DNA from: Hedera helix
Lineage: Eukaryota > Streptophyta > Magnoliopsida > Apiales > Araliaceae
Reading direction: 5' to 3'
NCBI GenBank assembly: GCA_947179155.2
Contig: OX359286.1
Location: forward strand, 10,070,501-10,134,500
DNA length: 64,000 nt
Shown here in pieces: positions 50,901-59,639 of this stretch (position 1 is its first letter; each line of letters opens with the position of its first letter). Under the pieces are notes generated by a model. It made no database searches. It was not told the origin of the DNA and saw only the letters and a list, made by a program, of their open reading frames with translations. Position numbers and translations under genes: made by a program.

Positions 50901-53322
50901 TGTCCAGATGAGGGAGCTGACCAAGAAGAGGAGAAAGAACTTGAGAGAGACATAAATCCAAGTTCAAGAAGATGAAATCTTAGTTCTCTGGAAGTGAACT
51001 AAGCATGTCTGACAAAGTTGTAAAGCAAAATGCAAGATCGTAGAGCAACTACAGGCAAAGAAGTAAAGTTATCAAGAGAATCGTTGAACGACTAATCATA
51101 AGGATAAACTCTACGATAATTGTTCAACGATTGAAGACTAAAGAAATCGTAGAGTATAGATATGTTACAGTTGGAATCCAAAACTTCTCTAACACACCAC
51201 AATCCTAAGGATCATTAAAGTGTTTTAGACAGAAAAAGGAGATGTTCAATCAGCCACAGTTCTAACAGCTATATTTTGGGAAACTTAAGTTTCTCACTAT
51301 ACTCATCAGTCTTACACAGTTAACAAATTGGGCGGCTACAACAGATTGCCTGACATTATCAGAGTACAAAAGACTTTTGAGGTAGAAATTAGCTGTGCAG
51401 CGGTAACTTCTCAATAGGTAGATTCTCAGAAGAAAATCTATAAATAGATTTCAGATTCAAACGACAAAAGGTTTTGGTCAAAAAGAGAGAGATGATCGGT
51501 CTATACATAAGGATAATAAGGAGATGAAGGTCGATCCACAAAAGTCCAAAAAGGGGATCGATCAAGCTAATCAGATTATATCTTCAACCCAAAGCCACTT
51601 TATGCTTTAGAGGATCGATTAGAGGGTGACTTCAACCATAAAGAGTTGGAGAAATATAGAGAGAAGTATGCTAAGATCTCAGAAGAGAAAAAGATCAAAA
51701 AGTCGCTTAGCTGCTAAGTTTTTTAGAAGAGATCTTAATACCAACTTAGTAGCACATCAAACATCATCATCAACAATAGCAAAGATGAATTTAAAATGGC
51801 TCACCTGATTCAGAGGAATCAGACCTAGATGGGTCTATTGAGGGATCCTGAAGACAGTGGGCTTCAAAACCGCATGTAAGTCGAGTATAAAAGGTTCGCT
51901 TGATTCAGAGGAATCAGACCTAGAGGGGTAAGTTGAGGGATCCTGAAAATAGTAGGCTACAAAATCTCATGGAAGTCCAGTATAGAAGGCTCATCTGATT
52001 TAAAGAAATCAGACCCAGAGGAGTAGGTCAAGGACCTGAAGACAGAGGGCTTCAAAATTGTAAGGTTCATTGGAACCATTCGTCCTATAGTGGAATATCT
52101 ATGCTCATCGGAATGGAGGAGAGGATTAGGAGTAATTCAGGCTCCGAACCTCTTAAAAATCCCTATGTCTCATTGTCTCTTAATTGTTTTCATTTATTTT
52201 CATGTATCTTTCATAAATTGCTATATCTACTTGAGATGTCTTTCCATTAGCAAACTAAAAACAGAATTGTGTGTTTGTCTTTCAATGATCAGAAAAGGGT
52301 TTTACCAAATAACTAATTCTATTGCACAATCAATTGCATAAATATTTGGTAAATATGCTTAAACTAAGAAGTATACATTGATGTATAAAGATCTATTCAA
52401 CCCCTCATTCTAGATCACTTTTTGTATCTCTATGAAATAACAGATCTTGTTATTCCTAAAAACAATAGACCTCACACTAGTCTGGGATTTAAGGAACTGC
52501 AAAGTATGGTCAGTACGACGATCATACCAAGAAAGATCATAGGGTCGGTAAAAACTTACTCTAAGAACCTACCTGATAGAAATCGTAGAACTATCTAAAT
52601 CGAAAAGAAAGGCTAAATATTTAATGCCACACACTTATTTAGGGATAAAAATATATATTTCATTGAGATAAAAATATTGTCACAAGTATCATAAATTTTA
52701 CTCTCTTTTTTAGGGCCAAGGAAAAGAATACGGTGGAAACAATTCTTTTAGGATTGCGATGGCAAAGTTTTGATAATATTAATTGGAATAAGTATGTTCT
52801 AAACTTGATTTTATAATAGAGGTTGAAATTGTTAAAATTTATTCCTTAATTTTAGTAATTTAAGGGAACATGCATCCAAAGACATTAACAATGAAATTGT
52901 TAAAATTTATTCCTTAGTTTTTGTAGGGTAAGGGAACATGCATCCAAATACAGTAACAATTTTTTGGAAGTTTTATATTTACTAGCTCCTTGAAGCGCAC
53001 ACGTTGTGTGTGTAAATTTTTTGATGGATAAAATATATTTTTTTTATATAAAATTTAAAGAACTAAATGAAAAGATAAAAATAATATAAAAAATAATATA
53101 ATAATATAATTAAATTTATAAAGGAAAAAGAGAAAGTACAAGAAAGAAAGAAAAAAACAAACAAAGGACAAGCATGACACAAAATCACTGACACCCCCAT
53201 AGAGGCTTTATAATATAGACAGATGATTAGCCTAATAATTATGTCTTAAATATGAGAAAGAGACAGGAATTTATATATATAATAAATAAGACAAGATAGT
53301 CGTTCAACTTTAAATTTTAGGA

Positions 53323-53360
<38 letters not shown>

Positions 53361-55592
53361 GAGCACAAAATCGTCTCTCCACTCTAAAATTTAAGAATGA
53401 TCTTTCAATTCAAAATTTTAGGGAATACTCTAAAATCCTACATATAAATAAATGATTAAATTCTAAATCCTAAAACAGATTATGTTTTTTTAGGAAAAAA
53501 AATCAGTCAAGTATTTTTTCATCCTTTATTTAATTTTAAAAAATTTCTATCTATATTCTTATTATCATAATTATGTATTTACCATTATCCCTTATTTTTA
53601 TATAATTTTATATTCAGTTAGTGTGGTGTAAAATTCATTTTATTATTAATATTTTTTATTATTAAATTATATAAGTATAACTGTTTGAATTTAAATATAA
53701 TTTACTATTACATAATTAGATGAATATATAAATATATAAACTAATGAATCATTAAATATTATTATTTATATTATATGAATAGATGAATTATTATTATTAA
53801 ATTTTTATTAGTTAAATAATATATTTTTGAAATAATAATTTTTTTATATAAAAATTATTGTACACAAATATTAATTAATTATTATTATAATTAATATATT
53901 AGTATAGTATAATATTAAAAATATAAATAATATAATAATTTTATAGCAAAACCGTGCTTCGGGATCGTGATCTAATATGAGTAAATAATAGAAGGAAAGA
54001 CAACTAAGCAAAATATGAAACTGGGAAAATCTACTATTTCAGAGAGAACCGTATATGACTAACTTTCTCTGGTTAAGAAAGTTGGCCCATGCGGCCAGAA
54101 CATGTGATGTGAAGTTTATTTTTTTACTATTATTTTGTAATTTATAATACATGATGTGATATCAAGATGTCCAGGAATCTTCTTGGTTGTTGACCAGATA
54201 GTTTTTCCTATTGGCTAGTTAAACAAAACCGACTGTAACTGTCATTTTCTTTCTAATCTTGCCTTGTGATAACAATTTCTAATTGGATATGTTCAACAAA
54301 AATTTTTAAAATGTGTAAAAAATACATTTATATAATTCATATGCACACAAATTTCATAACAAAAACAAAATTTAAGTGATAAAATAAAATAAAATAATAT
54401 AAATTTTATTTAATTCAGTCTTATTTAATGTGTTTATATGCGTCGATATTTATTTTATATATAAATTAATTGTTATATATAATTTGAGTTTTTTTTATAA
54501 ATATTATAATTAATTTTCGTATAATAACTTTTAAGAATATTGAAACTAATTGTCATTATTATGTAGCATGCGTTTCTTACTTATTAGCACGGATCTCATA
54601 AAAAAGGAGACAATCCTTGAGAAATTTTGTTCCAAAGTATAAAGATGTTATTGACGTGTTAATGTTAATTTGAGATATATTTAAATTTAAAATTAATATA
54701 AATTTATATTATTTTAGTTAATATAATTATAAATATTATCTAAAATATATTATTAATTGTACATATATTATTTCTTTAATGAATTTTATTAATTTTGAGT
54801 ACTTTGAACATATTTTAAATAAATTTTTAAAATTAATAACACCCTTATAATTTGAAACAAATGAATATTTAAGCCGAGTGAAACAAAAATTTAGGAAGTG
54901 GAATATACATGCATCTAATTAACACTATGATTATAGATGATAATAAATTCATAAGTTTGAGAATATATGATCTTTTTATGAGTTACTTCCCCATTCCAAA
55001 ATTATTATTTAATTTTAAAATTTTCAATCAAATTGATCTAATAATTAATAAATTATTTTTGACAAAATATAGGTCGAAGAGAATTATATATGACCATAAG
55101 ATATTACGTACAATTTATAGTAAATCCAACCTTTATTATTTCAAATTTATATTTACACATACTCTTAAATACTAATTTTAGATTAACAATAAATAAATAC
55201 TAATTTTAAACATTAATCAATTTAACCAAAAAAGTCATGTTGGAACGGAGGGAGTCATATGATATACCGATATTTTCACTTATATATGTAATTAAACAAT
55301 TAAAAATAAATAAAATAGAAGAAGAAATATAAATTAAAGGATTAGTATAACTTACCGGAGAAGAGATGTTTCCTTTAACTAAAGATTGATTGAAGGCACT
55401 AGGGAAGAGTTGAAAAGGATACGCAGAGTGATAAAGAACAAGACATGCAAGAAAAACCGTTGCAAATACCAACATAATCCTTGGGACTACTTGATGAAAG
55501 AATTGCTGGATGTGGTGGTGGGGGTTGCCTCCGTTGGCTGCCTCTAACCAAACTTTTCCGGCCACCGTGCCGTTAACCTCTCCAGAATTCAT
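25466..55592 (-). CDS. Nucleotide-diphospho-sugar transferase (PF03407, GT77-like; At4g15970-type), 3 exons
   Basis: A Golgi-type glycosyltransferase of the plant PF03407 family; its sugar donor and acceptor are not known from the sequence. Exons on the - strand: 55592-55356 (79 codons), 28336-27968 (123 codons), 25957-25466 (163 codons plus TAA). Both introns are phase 0 and GT-AG. The 365-residue product has a short cytosolic N-terminus, one membrane anchor at about residues 37-56 (IMLVFATVFLACLVLY) and a lumenal catalytic domain with the DxD motif DTDIMWFRD at residues 203-211. It also has the family blocks LTTLNEAWAAPNSVFDLF, LKIHPHCYALTGDG, NGGFTYV, HDQDVLN and CTMHANCC. N-glycosylation sequons are at N68 and N75. 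No frameshift or stop. The length is normal for the family, but intron 1 is 27,019 bp. Family assignment is secure; expression across that intron is inferred from the intact frame. Confidence 0.93.
25958..27967 (-). other. Glycosyltransferase intron 2 (2.0 kb)
   Basis: AT-rich. It contains a direct duplication of about 140 bp (about 26954-27095 and 27165-27305, both with agtattgtcttttgtatttc), a (CA)n(TA)n tract at about 26898-26928, a (TA)n tract at 27096-27115, and a diverged repeat (27385-27800) that recurs at 53478-53870 in intron 1. No coding sequence. Confidence 0.8.
27968..28336 (-). CDS. Glycosyltransferase exon 2 (N-terminal catalytic part)
   Basis: 123 codons from the acceptor ttttaaag| to the donor acg|gttcgt. 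It begins VSSIDLNLKTVLEKA, continues with NRTVILTTLNEAW and ESFRIGNQTLKLLDHVVVIA, and ends MMWRRIDFLGTVLDLGYNF and IFT, directly before the DxD motif of exon 3. The exon starts seven codons upstream of the TTG at 28315. Confidence 0.92.
28416..28677. mobile_element. Stowaway-type MITE
   Basis: The left end actctctccgtcctt and right end tatgacggagggaa are inverted, flanked by TA at 28414-28415 and 28678-28679. It lies about 80 bp inside the acceptor end of intron 1. Confidence 0.75.
29204..29656. mobile_element. hAT-type MITE with perfect 8-bp TSD
   Basis: 453 bp bounded by taaggatg at the left and caccccta at the right, the usual plant hAT end. The perfect 8-bp target duplication atggtggc lies at 29196-29203 and 29657-29664. 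Sub-terminal regions are packed with short palindromes of the accggtacc/ggtaccgg type, with an AT-rich core at 29390-29500. No transposase. Confidence 0.93.
30215..30506. mobile_element. CACTA-type MITE
   Basis: The right end ttttcttgtagtg is the complement of the CACTACAAGAAAA terminus; the left end aactgcaagaaaa is a mutated copy. The 3-bp flanks are atg and gtg, one mismatch. The inside is a series of inverted copies of tattttcgacgga, so the whole element can fold into a long hairpin. Confidence 0.85.
30508..31766 (+). repeat. Partial copia LTR, first of two tandem copies
   Basis: Closely similar to the start of 31767-33482: both begin tgc[g/a]tattta and share the stretch gaatttaataatgattactg. 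It stops after the first gatctcgtct unit, where the second copy begins, so about 0.45 kb of LTR 3' end is missing. Confidence 0.85.
31767..33482 (+). repeat. 5' LTR of copia element A
   Basis: 1,716 bp ending ggaataata immediately before a primer-binding site. The 3' part contains three to four tandem units of 58-59 bp (32870-33105) marked by gggaggttg at 32920, 32978 and 33037. Sequence and layout resemble the LTR of element B, so A and B belong to one lineage. Confidence 0.85.
33485..33496 (+). promoter_or_regulatory. Primer-binding site of element A
   Basis: tgatatcagagc, one mismatch from the tRNA-iMet complement, two bases after the LTR end. Confidence 0.8.
33537..34499 (+). pseudogene. 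Copia gag of element A (UBN2-type) with CCHC knuckle
   Basis: 33537-33920 encodes the N-terminal copia Gag region (FSNWKVRMQTYMDSID, then WIDSEKKLVALDKRAKNIVF and YQTTKEVWEALLV). After a shift, 34197-34499 has an acidic linker and the zinc knuckle CFNCKKLRHFITDC (C-x2-C-x4-H-x4-C). Frameshifts near 33920 and stops at 34094 and 34140 break it. Confidence 0.88.
35018..35220 (+). pseudogene. Copia element A region between gag and integrase
   Basis: An open frame containing SGLGFEESSSNQYKGT, resembling the G-L-G-[FY] stretch that many plant copia polyproteins carry between the Gag zinc knuckle and integrase. It is interrupted at 35220 by element B. Confidence 0.55.
35221..35469 (+). repeat. First 249 bp of element B 5' LTR
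   Basis: Matches the start of the 3' LTR (43423 onward): tacatttatgtgttag, tggatttaatgatgac, ctgaagaagaaaaagagaac. The first bases are mutated (ttttgg for tgttag). It ends exactly at taaaagaaa, the inversion breakpoint. Confidence 0.88.
35860..36731 (-). pseudogene. Copia gag of element B, inverted
   Basis: 36325-36731 on the - strand gives WTDTKKQIVVLDKQ, FMVLEDELLMMCL and a KEIWGVTSEMHEDI block, parallel to the UBN2-type Gag of element A. Leftwards it degenerates into a Lys-rich stretch. Broken by stops and shifts. Confidence 0.75.
36991..39561 (-). repeat. Remainder of element B 5' LTR, inverted
   Basis: 2,571 bp. On the - strand it ends gggaaataaca followed by attggtatcaaagc (PBS at 36978-36990), the same LTR end as at 52442. 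With 35221-35469 it totals 2,820 bp. Confidence 0.87.
39828..42180 (+). pseudogene. Copia pol of element B, heavily decayed
   Basis: Recognisable in order: integrase core (GGKKCIMMMVDNYG at about 39970-40020), the RT N-terminal block (about 40790-41140, including a KLKIVQMDVSSVFLNDEL stretch), the RT active site IYVDNII (41294 onward, usual YVDDII), and RNase H pieces ending in ADKFVDASTKP near 42165. Stops and shifts are frequent, so no long open frame remains. Confidence 0.75.
42181..43422 (+). other. Post-pol region of element B up to the polypurine tract
   Basis: About 1.2 kb between RNase H and the 3' LTR, ending in the purine run aaatagggagag. Some long-LTR copia lineages carry an extra ORF here, but I find no open frame or recognisable protein. 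Confidence 0.6.
43551..43570 (+). repeat. Homopolymer of 20 G
   Basis: An uninterrupted G run in the 3' LTR of element B. The 5' LTR has only aaggggag at the same place (about 35328), so the run expanded after insertion or reflects assembly uncertainty. Confidence 0.9.
43782..47534 (+). mobile_element. Ty3/gypsy-type LTR element remnant in the element B LTR
   Basis: TG...CA ends (tgtaatatcccgaat to ggggcgttaca) with a perfect 5-bp duplication tcaaa at 43777-43781 and 47535-47539. At 44242-44258 it contains ttcggggacgaaatcc, typical of the end of chromovirus pol just before the 3' LTR. A second LTR start, tgtgataacccgaat, follows at 44276. So it is probably an internally deleted element: a short 5' LTR part, the pol end, and a 3' LTR of about 3.26 kb. 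It has no coding frame. Confidence 0.85.
48344..50634 (+). mobile_element. Solo LTR, probably Ty3/gypsy
   Basis: 2,291 bp with TG...CA ends (tgatatgtgg to agcaccaaca) and a perfect 5-bp duplication ttaag at 48339-48343 and 50635-50639. No PBS, PPT or coding sequence is inside. The region around 50484-50545 (tcctcgtgggatcgata, accgcgtatacttgcgcg) recalls LTR ends of Athila/TAT-group gypsy elements (from memory of that group, so tentative). Confidence 0.87.
48967..49137 (+). repeat. GC-rich direct repeat inside the solo LTR
   Basis: Two nearly identical copies about 78 bp long, 91 bp apart, each starting ttttctgcaaaacggcgcag and ending in gcagaccgcg. They differ at a few positions. GC content is much higher than in the surroundings. 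Confidence 0.9.
51785..52070 (+). repeat. Three 95-bp tandem repeats with hairpins in the element B LTR
   Basis: Palindromes start at 51805, 51900 and 51995, exactly 95 bp apart. The first reads ctgattcagaggaatcag and the third ctgatttaaagaaatcag, each a 7-bp stem with a 3-4 base loop. The inverted 5' LTR has the same array at about 37370-37570. Confidence 0.85.
52599..54985. other. AT-rich repetitive stretch of intron 1
   Basis: Holds a 68-bp tandem duplication (52825-52960, each with gttaaaatttattcctta), a possible inverted-end element (52980-53975), a (TA)n tract at about 53326-53358, and otherwise AT-rich sequence without features. Confidence 0.7.
52980..53975. mobile_element. Inverted-end repeat element of uncertain class
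   Basis: The left end ttactagctccttgaagcgc and the complement of the right end (ttagatcacgatcccgaagc) are similar inverted termini of a kind seen in AT-rich non-autonomous plant elements. Its interior (53478-53870) is a clear relative of 27385-27800 in intron 2, so the family has at least two copies in this one gene. Confidence 0.45.
54986..55254. mobile_element. Stowaway-type MITE near exon 1 donor
   Basis: The left end cttccccattccaaaa and right end gttggaacggagggag are inverted. TA precedes it; the right flank is mutated. It ends about 100 bp from the intron 1 donor at 55355. Confidence 0.65.
55356..55592 (-). CDS. Glycosyltransferase exon 1 (start, membrane anchor)
   Basis: Begins at the ATG whose complement is at 55590-55592 and gives 79 codons: a Gly/Asn/His-rich N-terminus, a single hydrophobic anchor, then a Pro/Phe-rich stem. 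It ends at the donor CCG|gtaag. A TATA stretch lies about 60 bp upstream, and no in-frame ATG precedes it. Confidence 0.9.
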
Positions 55593-55665
55593 CGGTGTAT
55601 TTGATTGATAGGATGGATCTTTTGATGGTATATGTATGTGAACAACTATATATATATATTAAGCC
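55593..55665 (-). promoter_or_regulatory. Putative core promoter and 5' UTR of the glycosyltransferase
   Basis: A TATA-like stretch (alternating TA) at 55647-55659 lies about 55-67 bp upstream of the ATG on the - strand. That spacing implies a short 5' UTR with a start site near 55615-55625 (inferred). Confidence 0.5.
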
Positions 55666-57679
55666 TTGTTCTCTAATTATATGAACTCCAGATTAACTAA
55701 AGTCAAACTTAACTAGTAATTAATTAATTAATATAATAGTAGTATGTTGTAATTGATTGTGCACTTTTTTTAAATTTATTATTGCTAGTTGTAATAATAA
55801 TGATAATTAAAGAAAGAGAAGTGGACTACACAATGTAAATATTAAAAAAAAAATTGGAATGAGCTTAAATACGTTTTAAATATTAAAGAGCGAATCGCTA
55901 TAATTCTACAAACTTTAGAGTATAATTATATTTTAGTCATTATAATATTATATTATTTAACATAACAAAGTTTAAGGGCATTTTGGAATTTGAATGCCAA
56001 AAATTTGAGCAGTTTGTCCATTATACTCCCTTAAGTTCATAAAAGAAGTATTAATTGACGAGTATAATATTCATTTCATTATAAATTATATGATTATTAT
56101 TAATTTTTAAAAATTAATTTGAGATATTTTTAAGTTTAAAGTTGAGATAACTCATTAAAAATTATGAAATAATAAAATTTATAATAAATAATATATTTTA
56201 GATAATTTATAATATTTATCATTGTAATGATTAAAATTAAATAATATATGTGAATTATGAGTTAATTTTTTTAAAGTTAGTTTAAAAAAATAATAATAAT
56301 TAAATAATATAAAATAAATGAAGTATTTTTTTTTACTCAAAATAATTAGGTAGATGCTTTTGACCGAAAAAATCTCATAGGACTGAGTTCAAAGAACCAA
56401 ATTTCTAAAAAGTACGACATTTTGTTAACTAAGGACAGCTCCCGAATTCTGACTTGTCTGGCACAAAATAAAATAAAAAGCAAAAGGCAAAAAATAAATA
56501 AATTAAGTTTTATACATATCCTTGTCTCCGCTCAATTGACATTTAAGTTATGTATGATAAAATTAAATGATCAAGATTTGAATAGTTAGGATATTTTAAT
56601 AAATTAGGTTATTTGAATGAAAAATATCTGAATTTAAAAAATTATTTAATAACTAAAAAGTAAATTGTTTTTAAATGACACTATTTTACCATTTTGAAGG
56701 GTAAAATTTTATTTAATAATTTTAAATATTAAATTGAATAAAAATAAATGGATAATATTGTTGAATGTATTTATATAAAAAAAAACTTATAATTTTTATT
56801 TATTTATTAAGAGTCAGCTCTTAATGATTTAGACTTAATTTTATGTCTTACCGATTAAGAGAAATTAAGAAGCAAACAAAATTTTAACAAATACATTTTG
56901 TCTCTTATTGATTCAGATGTAGGTTCATTAATAGGTATTAAGATGTAAACAAACACAACCTTACTCTTTTAAGATGTTGTCATTTATGATCATGAATTTA
57001 TGTCGGTATTATATATTAACATATGAGGATACATGGAATATGAGAATGTAAAGAATGAATTCACATATTACTATTATATTTTATCGTTTACAATTTCACA
57101 TTAGTCAAATTCACATTCAACATAAAATTAGTAAAAATATAAATCATTTCCCTGACTTTTATATGCGTCCTTTTGTCTAATTTTTAATGATTTTCTCTCT
57201 TCATAAATTATTTTCAACTATCTCCTTATCTACACAACAAATTTATGAATTGATATACAAATGAGGTTAATAACTATTCAAACTAAGATTAAGACCATTT
57301 TTTTTTTAAATTTTTACTTACAAATTATCCTTTCTTAATTTAACATTTCGGACTAACCACAAGACAGTATCAACCCTCAAATTTATTGATAATATTATTT
57401 TGTCATCTTGAGTCACCACATGTCCACCTAAAGGTTATAATATTCGTACTCGTGGTAACCTTTAGTAGTATATACTATGTGAGACTGAGGTTTTATAATC
57501 TTCCCCCAACCAACTTAGATTCCTAACCTCCTAATTCGAGTCAGTTAAATTAAAGTCCATAATCACAAGATCACAATCTCCATGGGATATGTGGGCTTTA
57601 ACACTTACTATACCTCAAGGTGTCAACTCTCCCCACCACAAAATCGGATCAACTCTAAAAGTTATTATCGGAAGAGTAT
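55666..57679. other. Upstream flank of the glycosyltransferase
   Basis: AT-rich sequence. I see no coding frame, RNA gene or bounded repeat in it. Confidence 0.6.
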
Positions 57680-59390
57680 GTTGGTTTATAAAAATTCATA
57701 TACATACAATATAATTGTATAAAATAGCGAAAACAAGGCAAAATCAAATTTAAAATTTTACAAACCATTATCCAGGATCGACCTTTATGTGCAACTATTA
57801 ATTAATAAAAAGAAATTAGAGAATTATACCCTTGTAAAACTCAAAACTTCAACGGGTACAAATTCAACTCTAAATCCTTCACGTTCTCCTTGAATTTCAC
57901 CGATTGGATTCCAATGATCAAGGTTAGCCACCCAAGCGTTTGGCTTCTAGAGGTGATCCACACGGAATAATAATAATTAAAGAAGTGAGTGATGACAAAC
58001 CTTAGTTTTCTTTCTCTTGAGAATATATGAGTATTCTCCCAAAATTTGTGGAAGTGAATGTGTGTAATCCTAATCTATAATAAGACTTATTTTATTTATA
58101 GATTTAGTAAACCCTCCTAACATCTTTAAGAATAAGGTTTTTAATTAAACTCCTAATTTAATTAGGAACTTAATTAATTTAATATAATAATTATAATTCT
58201 TAAACTATTTAGAAACTTAATTATTAATTATGAGAGTACTCTTATTAATTAATTCCTAAACCATTTAGGACCTAAATGATGATGATAATAGTAGTAATAA
58301 TAATAAGACCCCTCTTATTAATTTATAATTAGTATTTTCAAAATACTAAATAATAAATATTAAATTATTTAATTTATTCTATCCCTATAGTATAAATCGT
58401 GTGAGGAATATGAGTGGTCTAGATGGAATTTAACCATTTTATATATTATGGGTAATATCCATAGGCCTCTTGATTGAGTAGGACTATGAAATGCATGACC
58501 ATGCTCAAATATTGATTTGTTTCATATAGTCTACTCAATGATCAAGAAAATTCAGATTAAATTATGAAGAGTATGACACATTCCATGCCTCGAGTTTAAT
58601 CTAGGATATAAGGTTAAAAGGATTAAATTACATTGAAACATTGGTCACGAAAAGGTTGTATCGAATTACCGATCTTATTATTATTTGGGTAGCAATGATG
58701 AATTACTAGATGTCGCTCACTGTTTATAATTTTATAATATGATTTTAAAATTATTGCCAACATAATAATAACCTATAGGGTCACACACTTAGAACGTAAT
58801 TAAAAGAGAATTAATTTAAATTGTAAGTATTTTAAATATGTCAATATGATTGATAGTATTTAAAAATTACGAATTTAAATTAATAGGATAATTTGTATAT
58901 ATATGTATATTAATTAAGTAAGACTTAATTAAAATATAATATATATAAATTCGGATTTTATTTTTCTATTTATTTTAGGTTTTAGTTAATTCCTATTAAC
59001 TACTATATATATGATATATCAGTAGTCTAAAGGTCACGTAAGGAAAAACTAAAACCCTAGCCGCTTTCAGAAAGAGGCTAGAGAGAAAAATAGGTTAGAA
59101 ATCCTGATCTTGGTGGCTAGTACCGCAAATCCCTTTTGCTGCAGATCATGTGATGGTTCACGGAGCGTTCGTGTGGATACTGTAGAGACGCAGTCGCTGG
59201 ATTGCGTTGAAGATTCGAAGCCGTTTCAGAATTTCATCGTCTCCTGTCCATCTCGAATAATCGGTAAATAATCTAAACTTCTGAATTAATATGGTTTTGC
59301 ATGGATCTTGGCTTAGGGTTTCAGATTTTTTTTTTAAATTCCGCTGCTTTCTCTGTGTCGAAACCATAACAATCCCATGATTAGGAACAA
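57680..59390. repeat. LTR-like block, orientation unresolved
   Basis: Contains stretches such as cctatagggtcacacac (about 58770) and a GC-richer part at 59090-59370 (ttcgtgtggatactgtagag, aaattccgctgctttctctg) that recall copia LTRs of other plants. The left part (57680-58060) looks like a diverged copy of the right part in opposite orientation. It adjoins the - strand copia remnant, so part of it is probably that element's LTR. Confidence 0.4.
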
Positions 59391-59639
59391 TTTTAGTTTT
59401 GAGTTATCTTGAATTTAGATCTCATTAGCATGATCATCATCGTGATTCTAAAAGCATTGCTCAACAAATATGGGTTTATCACAATTAATATCATATATTA
59501 AATATGGATAAAGAAAATACATTTGTATAAATAAACTTTTATTAATCAATGAATAAGATTAAAAAGTACATGTTACATCATATCAAATATGATTAGCTTG
59601 TTTGCATACTACTTTCAATCTTCCACTTGCACTAAAACC

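Larger units (their letters stand above)
35221..52442 (+). mobile_element. Long-LTR Ty1/copia element B, nested in element A
   Basis: Flanked by a perfect 5-bp duplication gatct (35216-35220 and 52443-52447). It has two LTRs of about 2.8-3.0 kb after correction for later insertions, a PBS on the inverted segment, degenerate gag and pol, and a purine-rich tract at 43409-43422. It is 17.2 kb in the window and about 11.2 kb without the two gypsy insertions. The 5' LTR is split by a 4.1-kb inversion. The length and about 1.2 kb of sequence after RNase H recall the SIRE/Maximus lineage (inference). Confidence 0.88.
43423..52442 (+). repeat. 3' LTR of element B, interrupted twice
   Basis: Starts tgttagtacatttatg after the purine tract and ends gaaataaca. 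Removing the insertions at 43782-47534 and 48344-50634 with one TSD each leaves about 2,966 bp. The middle (47690-48080) is rich in a loosely repeated motif of the type atcgtcgagtg/atcgtagag; the 3' part has 95-bp hairpin repeats. Confidence 0.87.
31767..52598 (+). mobile_element. Ty1/copia element A, split by element B
   Basis: 5' LTR, PBS and gag region lie at 31767-35220; the continuation lies at 52448-52598 after element B. The frame open at 35018-35220 runs on in frame from 52448 to a TAA at 52596-52598 once B and one gatct duplication are set aside. No A-type reverse transcriptase or 3' LTR follows, so A is truncated at its 3' side. The degenerate Gag places it in the long-LTR copia group related to element B. 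Confidence 0.82.
28337..55355 (-). other. Glycosyltransferase intron 1, 27,019 bp
   Basis: GT-AG, phase-0 intron bounded by exons that match adjoining parts of one conserved protein family. It is filled mainly by copia element A, the nested element B and the gypsy sequences inside B, plus hAT, CACTA and Stowaway MITEs. Most of the large insertions are on the + strand, opposite to transcription of the host gene. Confidence 0.9.

Noticed and set aside
54909..55175. 88-residue open frame upstream of the glycosyltransferase exon 1 donor
   Set aside because: Very AT-rich composition, no similarity I recognise, and it overlaps a Stowaway-type MITE.
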